Positions 44,266-52,426 of a stretch of DNA of 64,000 nt are shown one piece after another; position 1 is the first letter of the stretch; every line of letters starts with the position of its first letter. The notes under the pieces are model-generated. The model made no database searches. It had not been told where the DNA came from and was given only the letters and a program-made list of their open reading frames with translations. This DNA is from Marinifilum breve (lineage in GTDB: Bacteria; Bacteroidota; Bacteroidia; Bacteroidales; Marinifilaceae): positions 310,001 through 374,000 of the forward strand of contig NZ_QFLI01000001.1 in NCBI RefSeq assembly GCF_003202155.1. Direction: 5' to 3'. The translations under genes and the position numbers were made by a program.

Positions 44266-46413
44266 ATGCTGGTTTCTATGAATAAATTATTACTACTGCT
44301 TCTTTTTATAGGATTAAGCTTATCAAGTTTTAGCGAAGCTCAAAATAAAGTTGATAGCCTAAGTAAACTTCTCTCCTTTACAAAAAATGACGAAGAAAAA
44401 GCTCATATCTACAGCCAGTTAGCTAAAGAATATTATTACAAAGATTTGAACCAGCTAATTTATTACGCTCGCAAAGCAGATTCCTTAGCAGCAATTTATA
44501 AAATTGATTCAACAAGAATTAAGGCTTTGAATCATTTGTGCTATGCTTATATAAATTCAGGAAAAAGAAAGGAAGCTCTGAACTTTAACAACTTAGCATT
44601 AACATTAGCTAAAGAAAAAAAACTGGAAAAAGAGTTTTACTATGCAAGCTATTTTAAAGGTTATTACTACTATTCGGGAGGAGTTGCTGACAGTTCTCTA
44701 ATTTATCTGGATAAAGCTTACAATGGAGCATCCCTAATGAATGATCCTTATCTAAAGTTAAGGTGTTTAAATATTATAGCCGCCAACTACCTTAACCAAG
44801 GAGATTATAATAAAGCGCTAAACAACTTCACAAGGGCTTATCATATTGCTGACAGTCTTAAAAATGAAAAGCAACTACTTAATCTATCCCTAAACATCGG
44901 AACAACACTACTTTACAATGAAGATTTGGAACAGGCAATTGAATATTTTCAAAAGGTACTTTTGCTTTCTGACCCGAATCAAATGAACATAGCGGTAGCT
45001 ACTGCTTACAATAATCTTGGTGCCTGCTATAGTCGAATGGCAGATCATGAAAAAGCCATAAGCTACTTCGAAAAAGCATTACCTGCATTCATAAAAATTA
45101 ATAATCGCTTTCAAATTGCTCAGGCATATGCAAACCTAGGCCAGTCTAACTACTTTTTAAATAACATAGAGGAGGCAAATTATTACTTAAATGAAGCTGT
45201 TAAGATTAACCGGGAAAACAATTTATCCAATCAGCTAATTGTCAATTTAATTATTCTGGCACGCCTACAAATCATTAAAAAGGAGTTTACCAAGGCAAAA
45301 GAATCATTGCAAGAAGCCAACAAGCTAAGCAAAACATACAATATCAATTACAATAAAAGTGATTTATTAAAAGCCTACAGTTTTTATTATTCCAGTATAA
45401 ATAATTTTGAAAAAGCCTTGGAGTATAAAGAGCTTGAATTAATCCACAGAGATAGTGTTTTTAATGAAAGCAAACAAAAGCAAATTACCGAACTAGAAAC
45501 CAAATTTAAAACTCAACTGAAAGAAAAGGAAAATGATAACTTAAAGAAAGATTTATCCTTACAGCAATTAAAAACAGCCAAACAAACACAAATTAGAAAT
45601 TTTTTAATTGCGTTCGCCTTACTGGTAATCGTAATAATCGGTATCCTTCTTAATAGAGCAAGAATTAAGAAAATAGCTCACAAAATCATTGAACAACAAA
45701 AAAATGAACTTGAGGTTGCCAATAAAACAAAGGATAAGCTATTTTCAATTATTGCGCACGATTTAAGATCCCCATTTAATACGATTATTGGTTTTAGTGA
45801 TTTCCTTCATAGTGATTACGACAATTTAAATGATCATGAAAGAAAATTACAGATATCCGATATCAAAAATGCTTCTCATAGTGCATATAACCTACTGGAT
45901 AATCTTTTAACCTGGGCCAGAATTCAACAAGGAAATATCAAGGTAAAACCTGAAATTCTGCCTTTAAACAAGCTTATCGAAACATCTATTAGTAATTACA
46001 GAAGCTCGGCTAAACTCAAAGACATTGAATTGAGTTATGAATACAATGATTTGATAGATGTCCATACAGATCAATATTCTATAGAATTGATACTGGGGAA
46101 TCTTATTAGCAATGCTATTAAATTTACTCCCTTTGGAGGTGGCATATCTATTTCAAGTGAAATACAAGATGATATGGCAGTTGTAAAAGTAAAAGATACT
46201 GGTATAGGTCTTTCGCATGAAGCTGTCGAAAAAATCTTTAAAAAAGGTGAAACTTACACCTCAACAGGAACCAATCAGGAAAAAGGATCAGGACTTGGTC
46301 TTGTTCTATGCAAAGAATTTATAGAAATGAACGGAGGAGAAATATGGTTTTGTAATGAATCTCAGAAAGGTGCCTGTTTTGCATTTTCTATTAAACTACA
46401 TCAAAAATCATAA
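44266..46413 (+). CDS. TPR-containing sensor histidine kinase
   Basis: 715 residues (a second ATG at 44278 gives a neater signal peptide, MNKLLLLLLFIGL). Order: signal peptide, six to eight tetratricopeptide repeats in the periplasm (about 40-390), a coiled coil (about 395-440), one membrane helix (about 444-462), HisKA with H498 in FSIIAHDLRSPFNTIIG, and HATPase with NLISNAIKFT, DTGIGLS and GSGLGLVLCKEF. It senses an unknown periplasmic or protein signal. No response regulator lies next to it and no receiver domain is fused, so the partner must be elsewhere. Confidence 0.92.
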   Translation: MLVSMNKLLLLLLFIGLSLSSFSEAQNKVDSLSKLLSFTKNDEEKAHIYSQLAKEYYYKDLNQLIYYARKADSLAAIYKIDSTRIKALNHLCYAYINSGKRKEALNFNNLALTLAKEKKLEKEFYYASYFKGYYYYSGGVADSSLIYLDKAYNGASLMNDPYLKLRCLNIIAANYLNQGDYNKALNNFTRAYHIADSLKNEKQLLNLSLNIGTTLLYNEDLEQAIEYFQKVLLLSDPNQMNIAVATAYNNLGACYSRMADHEKAISYFEKALPAFIKINNRFQIAQAYANLGQSNYFLNNIEEANYYLNEAVKINRENNLSNQLIVNLIILARLQIIKKEFTKAKESLQEANKLSKTYNINYNKSDLLKAYSFYYSSINNFEKALEYKELELIHRDSVFNESKQKQITELETKFKTQLKEKENDNLKKDLSLQQLKTAKQTQIRNFLIAFALLVIVIIGILLNRARIKKIAHKIIEQQKNELEVANKTKDKLFSIIAHDLRSPFNTIIGFSDFLHSDYDNLNDHERKLQISDIKNASHSAYNLLDNLLTWARIQQGNIKVKPEILPLNKLIETSISNYRSSAKLKDIELSYEYNDLIDVHTDQYSIELILGNLISNAIKFTPFGGGISISSEIQDDMAVVKVKDTGIGLSHEAVEKIFKKGETYTSTGTNQEKGSGLGLVLCKEFIEMNGGEIWFCNESQKGACFAFSIKLHQKS

Positions 46414-46440
46414 AACTAGAATTAAATATATACCAAAAGA

Positions 46441-46478
46441 AAAACGCCAATGGATTAATTCCCTTGGCGTTTCTTTTT
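46441..46478. terminator. Bidirectional terminator between convergent genes
   Basis: AAAACGCCAA (46441-46450) pairs with TTGGCGTTT (46464-46472), followed by TCTTTTT on the plus strand and preceded by A-rich sequence, so it can serve both the histidine kinase gene and the peptidase gene. Confidence 0.8.
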
Positions 46479-46521
46479 AATTATACTGTATGAGTTCGGT
46501 AAGAAACTCATCGAGATTGAA

Positions 46522-47820
46522 CTATTTCAAATTTGTTGGTATCTGTGGCGTAGAAATCAGATGAGTAAAAATCTCCCAACGTTTGTCTGGATTGGTTTCA
46601 ACTCCACCTCTTTTCTCAACATATTCCTTAACTAAATCTTGTCCCCAATTATAGTTAATGATATAGCTACGATAGGTTTCTGGAAATCTGAAAGTAGATT
46701 CATGAGCTCTTCTTAAAGCATATTTTTCCATCCATTTTCCCGTTTCTTCTTTCGACCATTTGCCATCCAGATAATTTCTCATGGCAGAGGTTCTGGCATA
46801 AGTCAACTCATGTGTTAATTCCTGAATTTGATAATACAAATCAACTTTTTCAGTATCCAATCCTGCCAAAGGAAACAAAACTTCCTTCTCGAACCTCATT
46901 CTCTCTTCGCGAGGAAAAACAACATTAATACCATAATTAGCAGTTCCTTCAGCAATTAATGATTGAGGACTAAACAAAGGATATACCGAAAACTCAGCCC
47001 ATCCTCTTTTCTTTACCAAATTACTTTCTAACAATGAATTGTAAACATGATGTCCAGGATATCCCTCATGACTTGCCAAATCAATGGCTCTATCGATAAG
47101 AATAGGAAAATCGATATTAACCTGAATCAAGCTAAAGTTGTTCCCCTTATACCAATTGTAACCAGCCCAAGCTTTATCGGTAACATATTCCAATTCAAAA
47201 TTTTCATTATCTGGTAAAGTAATATGTTGTTTTGTTCTTTTGCGCGATTCTTCAATTGCAGCTCTAAATACAGGATCTACTTTGTCTTTAGGAATTACAA
47301 AATCCTTTTGAAATTTTGCCAAACGATCAATTAAATTGCCTTTCCCTGGAACAACTTTTTCCAATTGGTTAATAATTTCTGCAAAATGTTCATCTTCGAA
47401 ATCAGGTACAACAGCATCATATAATGCATTGGATTCTTCATTAAATGTGAAGGTTTTTCCTGATAACATCTCTATTCTGGCTTTAACTGCAATAAATTGT
47501 TTCAAAAGATATTGTTTACGCAATTTCAACATTTCTTCTTCTTCCGAAACATCAAGTGCTTTCACTTTTTCATTCAATTCATCCATACGTTTCAAGAGTT
47601 CAGCAGATGGAATTTCCTTCAATTTTCCTTGCTCCACCTCCTTTTTCCACTCTTTTGGTCCATAGTAAGCATCTACATACAATGGATCGTAAAGACCAAT
47701 CTCCAATACGGTTTTCACGTAACTTTCTGCAACTTGATTCATTACCAAATTTACATCTGGTTTCTGCGTACACGATGCAATGATTCCGCCTAATACAACA
47801 AGTGATAATAGTTTCTTCAT
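46522..47820 (-). CDS. DUF885-type zinc peptidase lipoprotein
   Basis: 432 residues, lipoprotein signal (IIASC, Cys17). The metal-site motif H251-E-G-Y-P-G-H257-H258 (DLASHEGYPGHHVYN) and the following EGTANYG are those of the DUF885 group of predicted metallopeptidases (compare the HExxPGHH pattern). The rest is almost wholly helical, with a charged N-terminal coiled region (about 58-118). Probably a periplasmic or surface peptidase; substrate unknown. Monocistronic, convergent with the histidine kinase gene. Confidence 0.82.
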   Translation of the reverse strand: MKKLLSLVVLGGIIASCTQKPDVNLVMNQVAESYVKTVLEIGLYDPLYVDAYYGPKEWKKEVEQGKLKEIPSAELLKRMDELNEKVKALDVSEEEEMLKLRKQYLLKQFIAVKARIEMLSGKTFTFNEESNALYDAVVPDFEDEHFAEIINQLEKVVPGKGNLIDRLAKFQKDFVIPKDKVDPVFRAAIEESRKRTKQHITLPDNENFELEYVTDKAWAGYNWYKGNNFSLIQVNIDFPILIDRAIDLASHEGYPGHHVYNSLLESNLVKKRGWAEFSVYPLFSPQSLIAEGTANYGINVVFPREERMRFEKEVLFPLAGLDTEKVDLYYQIQELTHELTYARTSAMRNYLDGKWSKEETGKWMEKYALRRAHESTFRFPETYRSYIINYNWGQDLVKEYVEKRGGVETNPDKRWEIFTHLISTPQIPTNLK

Positions 47821-47952
47821 CTGTGAATTTTAAAGGTTATAGATAGTGTTTATTTTAAGTATGAACCAAAATTAATAAAGCATTTGAAATATAAATAATA
47901 TCCGAGTCACAGTTTTTTCTACTATTTTAGATCCTCTAAAAACAAATACAAT

Positions 47953-48384
47953 ATGGACGCTATATTATTAAAGGATTCACTTACTACAAATGATATTAAA
48001 GATTTAATTCTGAAAGGAGTTAATGACATGGATATCAATCAAGATAAACGAAACGAGATTGAAATTGAATCGAACCAACTTGCTGCAGCTTTTGTTGAAG
48101 CAATTAACTATCATACCGAAAATGGAAAAAACAACGATTCGAGTTATGCATTTCAAATTGCGGTTAAATTCAACAATTTTACTGAAGAGTTTCGAAGAAT
48201 ATTTGTAACAAATTACCAGAAAGACATTTTGGTTGGTTTTGGAATTAGTGCCATTTGGATGGGAATATTAAATGGCCTGGATGCTGAAAGTGGTATTATG
48301 CCAAACCATCCTTTTAAACGTGAAATTGCCAGCTGCCTGGTAAGTATCACCGAAATTCTGGATGAAAATAAACCACAAGCATAA
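47953..48384 (+). CDS. Hypothetical soluble protein
   Basis: 143 residues, helical, acidic, no signal peptide. A glycine-containing hydrophobic block (LVGFGISAIWMGILNGL, about 96-112) might be one membrane or core helix. No domain recognised. The stop is 12 bases before the next gene, with which it probably forms a two-gene operon. Codon use is normal, so it is likely real. Confidence 0.65.
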   Translation: MDAILLKDSLTTNDIKDLILKGVNDMDINQDKRNEIEIESNQLAAAFVEAINYHTENGKNNDSSYAFQIAVKFNNFTEEFRRIFVTNYQKDILVGFGISAIWMGILNGLDAESGIMPNHPFKREIASCLVSITEILDENKPQA

Positions 48385-48396
48385 TATCCTTTCCAA

Positions 48397-49227
48397 ATGA
48401 CAGATACAACAAAATTGCATAAAGTTTCGATACTGGGCTGCGGATGGCTTGGTAAGGCATTGGCACAAAAGCTGATTTCCAATGGATATGAGGTGAAAGG
48501 TTCAGTGATGAAGGAAGAAGATTTGAGTGAACTGCGCCAATTAGGTATAAAAGCTTACCGTCTGGCTTTCAATCCAGAATTAGAGGAATGCAGCGATGAT
48601 GATTTTTTCGATACAGATCTTATCATTTCCTGTCTGCCCCCCAGAAGACGTGAAGATATTGAACTGTTCTACTCACAGCAAGTGGAGTCCTTAAAACAAG
48701 AAGTGCTAAAGTTCGGAATTAAGAAAGTGATATTCATTAGCAGTACTGCAGTTTATCCAGACACTTTAGGCAAAGTAACGGAAGATCTTCAATTGACACC
48801 AAAAAAAGCCAGTGGGAAAGCGCTGATAAAAGCTGAAAACTTGCTTCTTGAATCCCCTGATTTTGATACTACAATTCTGCGATTTGGTGGGTTAATCGGT
48901 TATGACCGTCACCCTGGAAGGTTCTTATCCCACAGAAAGGAATTAAGAAATGGTTCAGTACCCGTAAATCTAATCCACCAGGACGATTGCGTAAAAATAA
49001 TCTCAGAAATTATCAAGCAAAATGTTTGGGGGGAAGTATTTAATGCTTGTTGTCAGGATCATCCAACTCGAAAGGATTTTTACCAAAAAGCTGCTCGTGC
49101 AGCGAATCTTCCCGAACCTGAATTTTTAGAAGATGAACAAATAGCATACAAGTGGGTTGATTCATCCAAATTAATCAAGAAATTGAATTATAAATTTATT
49201 TATACAAGTCCTCTTGATACAATTTAA
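48397..49227 (+). CDS. NAD(P)-binding epimerase-like protein (YeeZ type)
   Basis: 276 residues. The N-terminus is a Rossmann fold with the unusual start VSILGCGWLGKALAQ (GxGWLG), followed by SCLPPRRREDIELF, FISSTAVYPDT and ILRFGGLIGYDRHPG. This is the YeeZ-like branch of the extended SDRs, whose function is unknown. The Tyr-x3-Lys pair of active SDRs is not evident after STAVY. It follows the hypothetical gene by 12 bases and precedes the SUMT gene by about 90. Confidence 0.85.
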   Translation: MTDTTKLHKVSILGCGWLGKALAQKLISNGYEVKGSVMKEEDLSELRQLGIKAYRLAFNPELEECSDDDFFDTDLIISCLPPRRREDIELFYSQQVESLKQEVLKFGIKKVIFISSTAVYPDTLGKVTEDLQLTPKKASGKALIKAENLLLESPDFDTTILRFGGLIGYDRHPGRFLSHRKELRNGSVPVNLIHQDDCVKIISEIIKQNVWGEVFNACCQDHPTRKDFYQKAARAANLPEPEFLEDEQIAYKWVDSSKLIKKLNYKFIYTSPLDTI

Positions 49228-49316
49228 ACTGAATTTACTTGAGGTTCTTTAAGAATATTCTACTTTTGTGATCCTATAAATTACAGAAGTAGAATTGATC
49301 ATTGAAGAGAACTGAA

Positions 49317-50099
49317 ATGCAGCATAGATTGTACATTGTAGGGGCAGGGCCAGGAGATCCGGATTTATTAACGATAAAAGCTCACAGGGTTTTAATGCAG
49401 GCAGACGTAGTGTTATACGATGCATTACTTGGAAAGCAAATTCTTGAAATGCTTCCTGAGAGTTGTGAAAAAGTTTATGTTGGAAAAACTTACAAAGATC
49501 AGCAGGACCAAATAAAGCGCATGTGCAGAATCAATGCTTTAATGAAAAAAGGTGTTGAAGAAGGCAAACGTGTTGTTCGTTTAAAAACTGGTGATCCACT
49601 AATCTTTGGTCGAGGAATTGAAGAAGTACGCTTTCTTCGAAATGAAAAGATTGACTATGAACTGGTCCCAGGAATTACTGCTGGTATAGCTGCGGCAAAT
49701 CATTGTCAAATTCCAATTACAGAGCGTTCGATAAACCGTACCTTATTATTTTGCACAGGCACTACTCTTAATGGTGATATGAAACAGTTCGATGCAGTTT
49801 CAACAATGATTCAAATCGGAACTCCTGTAATGATATACATGGGCTTAAACAATCTTGGCAGTATCATCGACAAACTAATTGATAATGGAGTGAAAGCAGA
49901 CACTTCCATTTGTGCCATCTCGAAAGTATCCTATCCAGATGAAAAAATGCTATTTGGAAACTTAAGCAATTTCATGAGCAAACTAGAGCAAAATCCTCTT
50001 GAAATGCCAACTATCTTAGTAATTGGAGAAAATATCATGCCGATGTTGGAAGAGGCAGATGAATTGCTAAATCAATGTAAATGTACTGACTGCAAATAG
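49317..50099 (+). CDS. cobA: Uroporphyrinogen-III C-methyltransferase (SUMT, CobA type)
   Basis: 260 residues from the ATG at 49317 (a TTG at 49302 is less likely). Motifs: LYIVGAGPGDPDLLTIKAHR, DVVLYDALL, VGKTYKDQQDQ, VVRLKTGDPLIFGRG and VPGITAGIAAANHCQIP, the SAM- and substrate-binding signature of precorrin-2-forming enzymes. It puts two methyl groups on uroporphyrinogen III for siroheme or cobalamin. There is no fused HemD or CysG part. It stands alone; the rest of the pathway is not in this window. Confidence 0.94.
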   Translation: MQHRLYIVGAGPGDPDLLTIKAHRVLMQADVVLYDALLGKQILEMLPESCEKVYVGKTYKDQQDQIKRMCRINALMKKGVEEGKRVVRLKTGDPLIFGRGIEEVRFLRNEKIDYELVPGITAGIAAANHCQIPITERSINRTLLFCTGTTLNGDMKQFDAVSTMIQIGTPVMIYMGLNNLGSIIDKLIDNGVKADTSICAISKVSYPDEKMLFGNLSNFMSKLEQNPLEMPTILVIGENIMPMLEEADELLNQCKCTDCK

Positions 50100-50113
50100 T
50101 CATTCGATATAAA

Positions 50114-50138
50114 TGACTCAGGAGAATGACCTGAGTCA
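50114..50138. terminator. Hairpin after the SUMT gene
   Basis: TGACTCAGG-AGAATGA-CCTGAGTCA, perfect nine-base arms, 14 bases after the SUMT stop codon. No T run follows, so termination is uncertain. A second inverted repeat (ATATCATTTAAT / ATTAAATGATAT, about 50150-50184) lies next to it and reaches into the end of the opposite gene. Confidence 0.45.
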
Positions 50139-50175
50139 GGAACCAAATTATATCATTTAATTATTAAGCTGCTTA

Positions 50176-51225
50176 TTAAATGATATGATAATACATCAAC
50201 AGCAATATTGTGCCTAATAATAAAATATTGCTCACCAATCTACTTCCCTGATTTAGCAATACAATTACCAATGCTTCTTTTGCAGGGAAAACACTCATTG
50301 CTGAAGGCAAACTTCTTCTTAAACTTCTAATGGGTAGTGAAATAATATTACCCATCAATAATGCTATTAAAACATGAGAAGCCTGTAAACTTCCAGTTTT
50401 TAAAAATCCTGCAGCAACTGTAGCTGCACTTAAAATACCTCCCAACATAGAACTTGCCACTGCAAGAGATTCTGGTGGAAAGTATTCTCGTAAGCTTGAT
50501 GATTTAAACAAACTATCCGATAAATCGAAAAAACCAATTTCGTTTAAAAAGGAAAAGAACAAAAACATAGGGATAGCAATCAGGAGCATTCTATTTACCA
50601 CCAAGTAAGTTTTTTTACGAGCCTTTTCAATACTCACCTTCCATGTATCTGTACTTCTCTCCTCTTTCTCAATTGAAATATCATTCTGATTATCAGGAAT
50701 CGTTTTGCTATATCTCGATACCAACAAGGCAATAAAAACTACGAGAAAGCCTAATCCGAAAAGCAATCCAAAATAAGTGGCTCCCACTATTCCCACGGCT
50801 GCAATGGTTGGATACATGATTCGTAGGCTATGATACAAATAACTCATAAAAGAAGTACACATGGCACTTACACGAAGTTGTTTGCGACTCATCTGGTTGT
50901 TTTCGTATGCAGATGTAAGCATACTATTTGCGGTAACCAAAGAGAAAAATGAACTAAATATGGCAGTAGCAGAAATATTTGGCAATTTTGCCCATCTGGT
51001 AATTGGACTCGTAAATCGCTTGATCAATTGCGACCAGTTTCTCTCCTCGATAAGATTACCTATAAAACTTGCAATACTTGTGGTAATGATGATTTGCAAG
51101 GCCAATTTTAAATTAAATTCCAACCAATTTAAGGATGGAAGGTTGAAGCCAATGCCCAAAACAATGAGCACCACAACAAAATACCATATCCAACTTAACA
51201 GTTTGTTTTTCTTCTTTCTTGCCAA
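50176..51225 (-). CDS. Multi-span membrane protein, nucleoside-recognition (Gate)-like
   Basis: 349 residues with about eight membrane segments and a basic N-terminus (MARKKKNK). A pseudo-twofold arrangement is suggested by two similar parts, each with an internal small-residue stretch (SATAIFSSFFSLVTANSML and SSMLGGILSAATVAAGFL). This, and the ending SLPIRSLRRSLPSAMSVFPA, recalls nucleoside-recognition or Gate-domain proteins (SpmA/SpmB, FeoB-type gates). The substrate is unknown. Monocistronic. Assignment is by general appearance only. Confidence 0.55.
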   Translation of the reverse strand: MARKKKNKLLSWIWYFVVVLIVLGIGFNLPSLNWLEFNLKLALQIIITTSIASFIGNLIEERNWSQLIKRFTSPITRWAKLPNISATAIFSSFFSLVTANSMLTSAYENNQMSRKQLRVSAMCTSFMSYLYHSLRIMYPTIAAVGIVGATYFGLLFGLGFLVVFIALLVSRYSKTIPDNQNDISIEKEERSTDTWKVSIEKARKKTYLVVNRMLLIAIPMFLFFSFLNEIGFFDLSDSLFKSSSLREYFPPESLAVASSMLGGILSAATVAAGFLKTGSLQASHVLIALLMGNIISLPIRSLRRSLPSAMSVFPAKEALVIVLLNQGSRLVSNILLLGTILLLMYYHII

Positions 51226-51447
51226 AGTTATATACCATTTAAATATTTATATGCGCTGGTATAATGCCTATACATATTCAAAGTGCTTTTAGGAGTGAAA
51301 CGCACTACGGACACTCCCGATAATTATCGGCATTGAATATGTATCGGTATTAATCTTTGCGCAAAGTAAAACATTATTATATACAATTCAATGCAAGTTT
51401 CGCCTTCCGTACTTCTTTTTGAAAGAAAATTCTATCCAATAAACCAA
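51226..51447. other. Spacer before the second minisatellite
   Basis: About 220 bases. An imperfect inverted repeat is seen around TACACATTCAA..TTGAATATGTA (CATATTCAA near 51272 and TTGAATATG near 51333) with CCCGATAATTATCGG (51317-51331, a perfect palindrome) inside. It could be a small mobile hairpin or a terminator remnant. No gene. Confidence 0.35.
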
Positions 51448-51577
51448 TTCCCCTATACGGGCAGAACTTTTCCCTGCATACAGTCAGAGCGTTTCCCTGT
51501 ATACTGGCTAAACATTTCCCTGCATACAGGCAAAACATTTCCCTGCGTACGGGTAAAGCTTTTCCCTCTAGGCAGGG
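51448..51577 (+). repeat. 23-base tandem repeat with a small palindrome in every unit
   Basis: TTCCC starts at 51448, 51470, 51493, 51516, 51539 and 51562, giving steps of 22, 23, 23, 23 and 23. The best unit reads TTTCCCTGCATACAGGCAAA. Each unit contains a short inverted repeat whose arms change together (CCC/GGG, CTG/CAG, CCTG/CAGG, CCC/GGG, CCCT/AGGG). An 86-codon open frame runs across it but is most unlikely to be a gene. Confidence 0.75.
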
Positions 51578-51649
51578 AAAGACTCGGACTAGTACGTGAA
51601 AAATGTTTGGGAGTAAGGCCTAAAAATATAAAATTAGTGCAATTGCAAT

Positions 51650-51686
51650 AAAAAAATCCCCGAAAGGAAAATTCCTGACGGGGATT
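51650..51686 (-). terminator. Terminator of the iorBA operon
   Basis: AATCCCC (51655-51661) pairs with GGGGATT (51680-51686), with an inner GGAAAATTCC that can extend the stem. On the minus strand a run of seven T follows. Confidence 0.85.
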
Positions 51687-51719
51687 CTGAGTTATAGTAG
51701 TCTAGGTTAGGTACAAATA

Positions 51720-52304
51720 CTATTTGTTTTCTTCAGCAAACTTACGTCCTGCGTGAAGTGCTTTAATATTCATTTCGATTACTTCCTCTCCTTTTCTTTC
51801 GAAAATCTTACGGATACCTTCTTCCAGGTACTCGAAAGGAACATCGATAAATGGTGAAGCAGCACCCAACATTACGAAGTTGAAAGCACGCTTAGAACCA
51901 GTTGTTTCTTCAGCAATTTGATCAGCATCAATCAATACATAGTTTGGAAGATCTTTAATTGTCTTCTCTAACTCTTCCATTTCCGGGTAATCAGGAATGT
52001 TTACGAATGGAGTTGAGTTGGTTACTACGTATCCACCTTGCTTTAAGTAAGGAAGGTAACGAAGTGCTTCCATTGGCTCTACTGATAAAATGATATCAGC
52101 ACCACCACGTGGAATCAAATCTGAATAAATAGGCTTGTCAGAAATTCTCATGAATGACTGAACATCACCACCACGCTGACTCATACCATGAGTTTCAGCT
52201 TGCTTCATATATAAATCATTGTCTAATGCAGCAGATCCTAAAGCAGCAGCAATGGATAAAATCCCTTGACCACCAACACCTGCTATGACCATATCTGTTT
52301 TCAT
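51720..52304 (-). CDS. iorB: Indolepyruvate:ferredoxin oxidoreductase beta subunit
   Basis: 194 residues from the ATG at 52304; a TTG-started extension to 52331 adds only low-value residues. The pyruvate-ferredoxin-oxidoreductase gamma-type fold shows DMVIAGVGGQGILSIAAALG and ETHGMSQRGGDVQSFMRI, which are hallmark strings of IorB, and DLIPRGGADIILSVEPMEAL. With IorA it oxidises arylpyruvates to aryl-acetyl-CoA, passing electrons to ferredoxin, in the breakdown of aromatic amino acids (or runs in reverse). Second gene of iorAB, 122 bases after iorA. Confidence 0.94.
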   Translation of the reverse strand: MKTDMVIAGVGGQGILSIAAALGSAALDNDLYMKQAETHGMSQRGGDVQSFMRISDKPIYSDLIPRGGADIILSVEPMEALRYLPYLKQGGYVVTNSTPFVNIPDYPEMEELEKTIKDLPNYVLIDADQIAEETTGSKRAFNFVMLGAASPFIDVPFEYLEEGIRKIFERKGEEVIEMNIKALHAGRKFAEENK

Positions 52305-52426
52305 CGTCTTTTGTTTTTGTATCAAGTACAAAGTAGCTTTCAGCGTTCAGCAATCAGCTGTCAGCTTTTTTACTTCGCAATTGATCATTCGTAATTACTA
52401 ATTATTAATTGATAATTATTAATTGT

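Noticed and set aside
51448-51577. CRISPR array
   Set aside because: A 23-base step without spacers; units vary over their whole length.
51391-51651. Open frame of 86 codons with FP-rich repeats
   Set aside because: It is the translation of the 23-base minisatellite; the unit is not a multiple of three, so the protein repeat is not in phase and is not selected.
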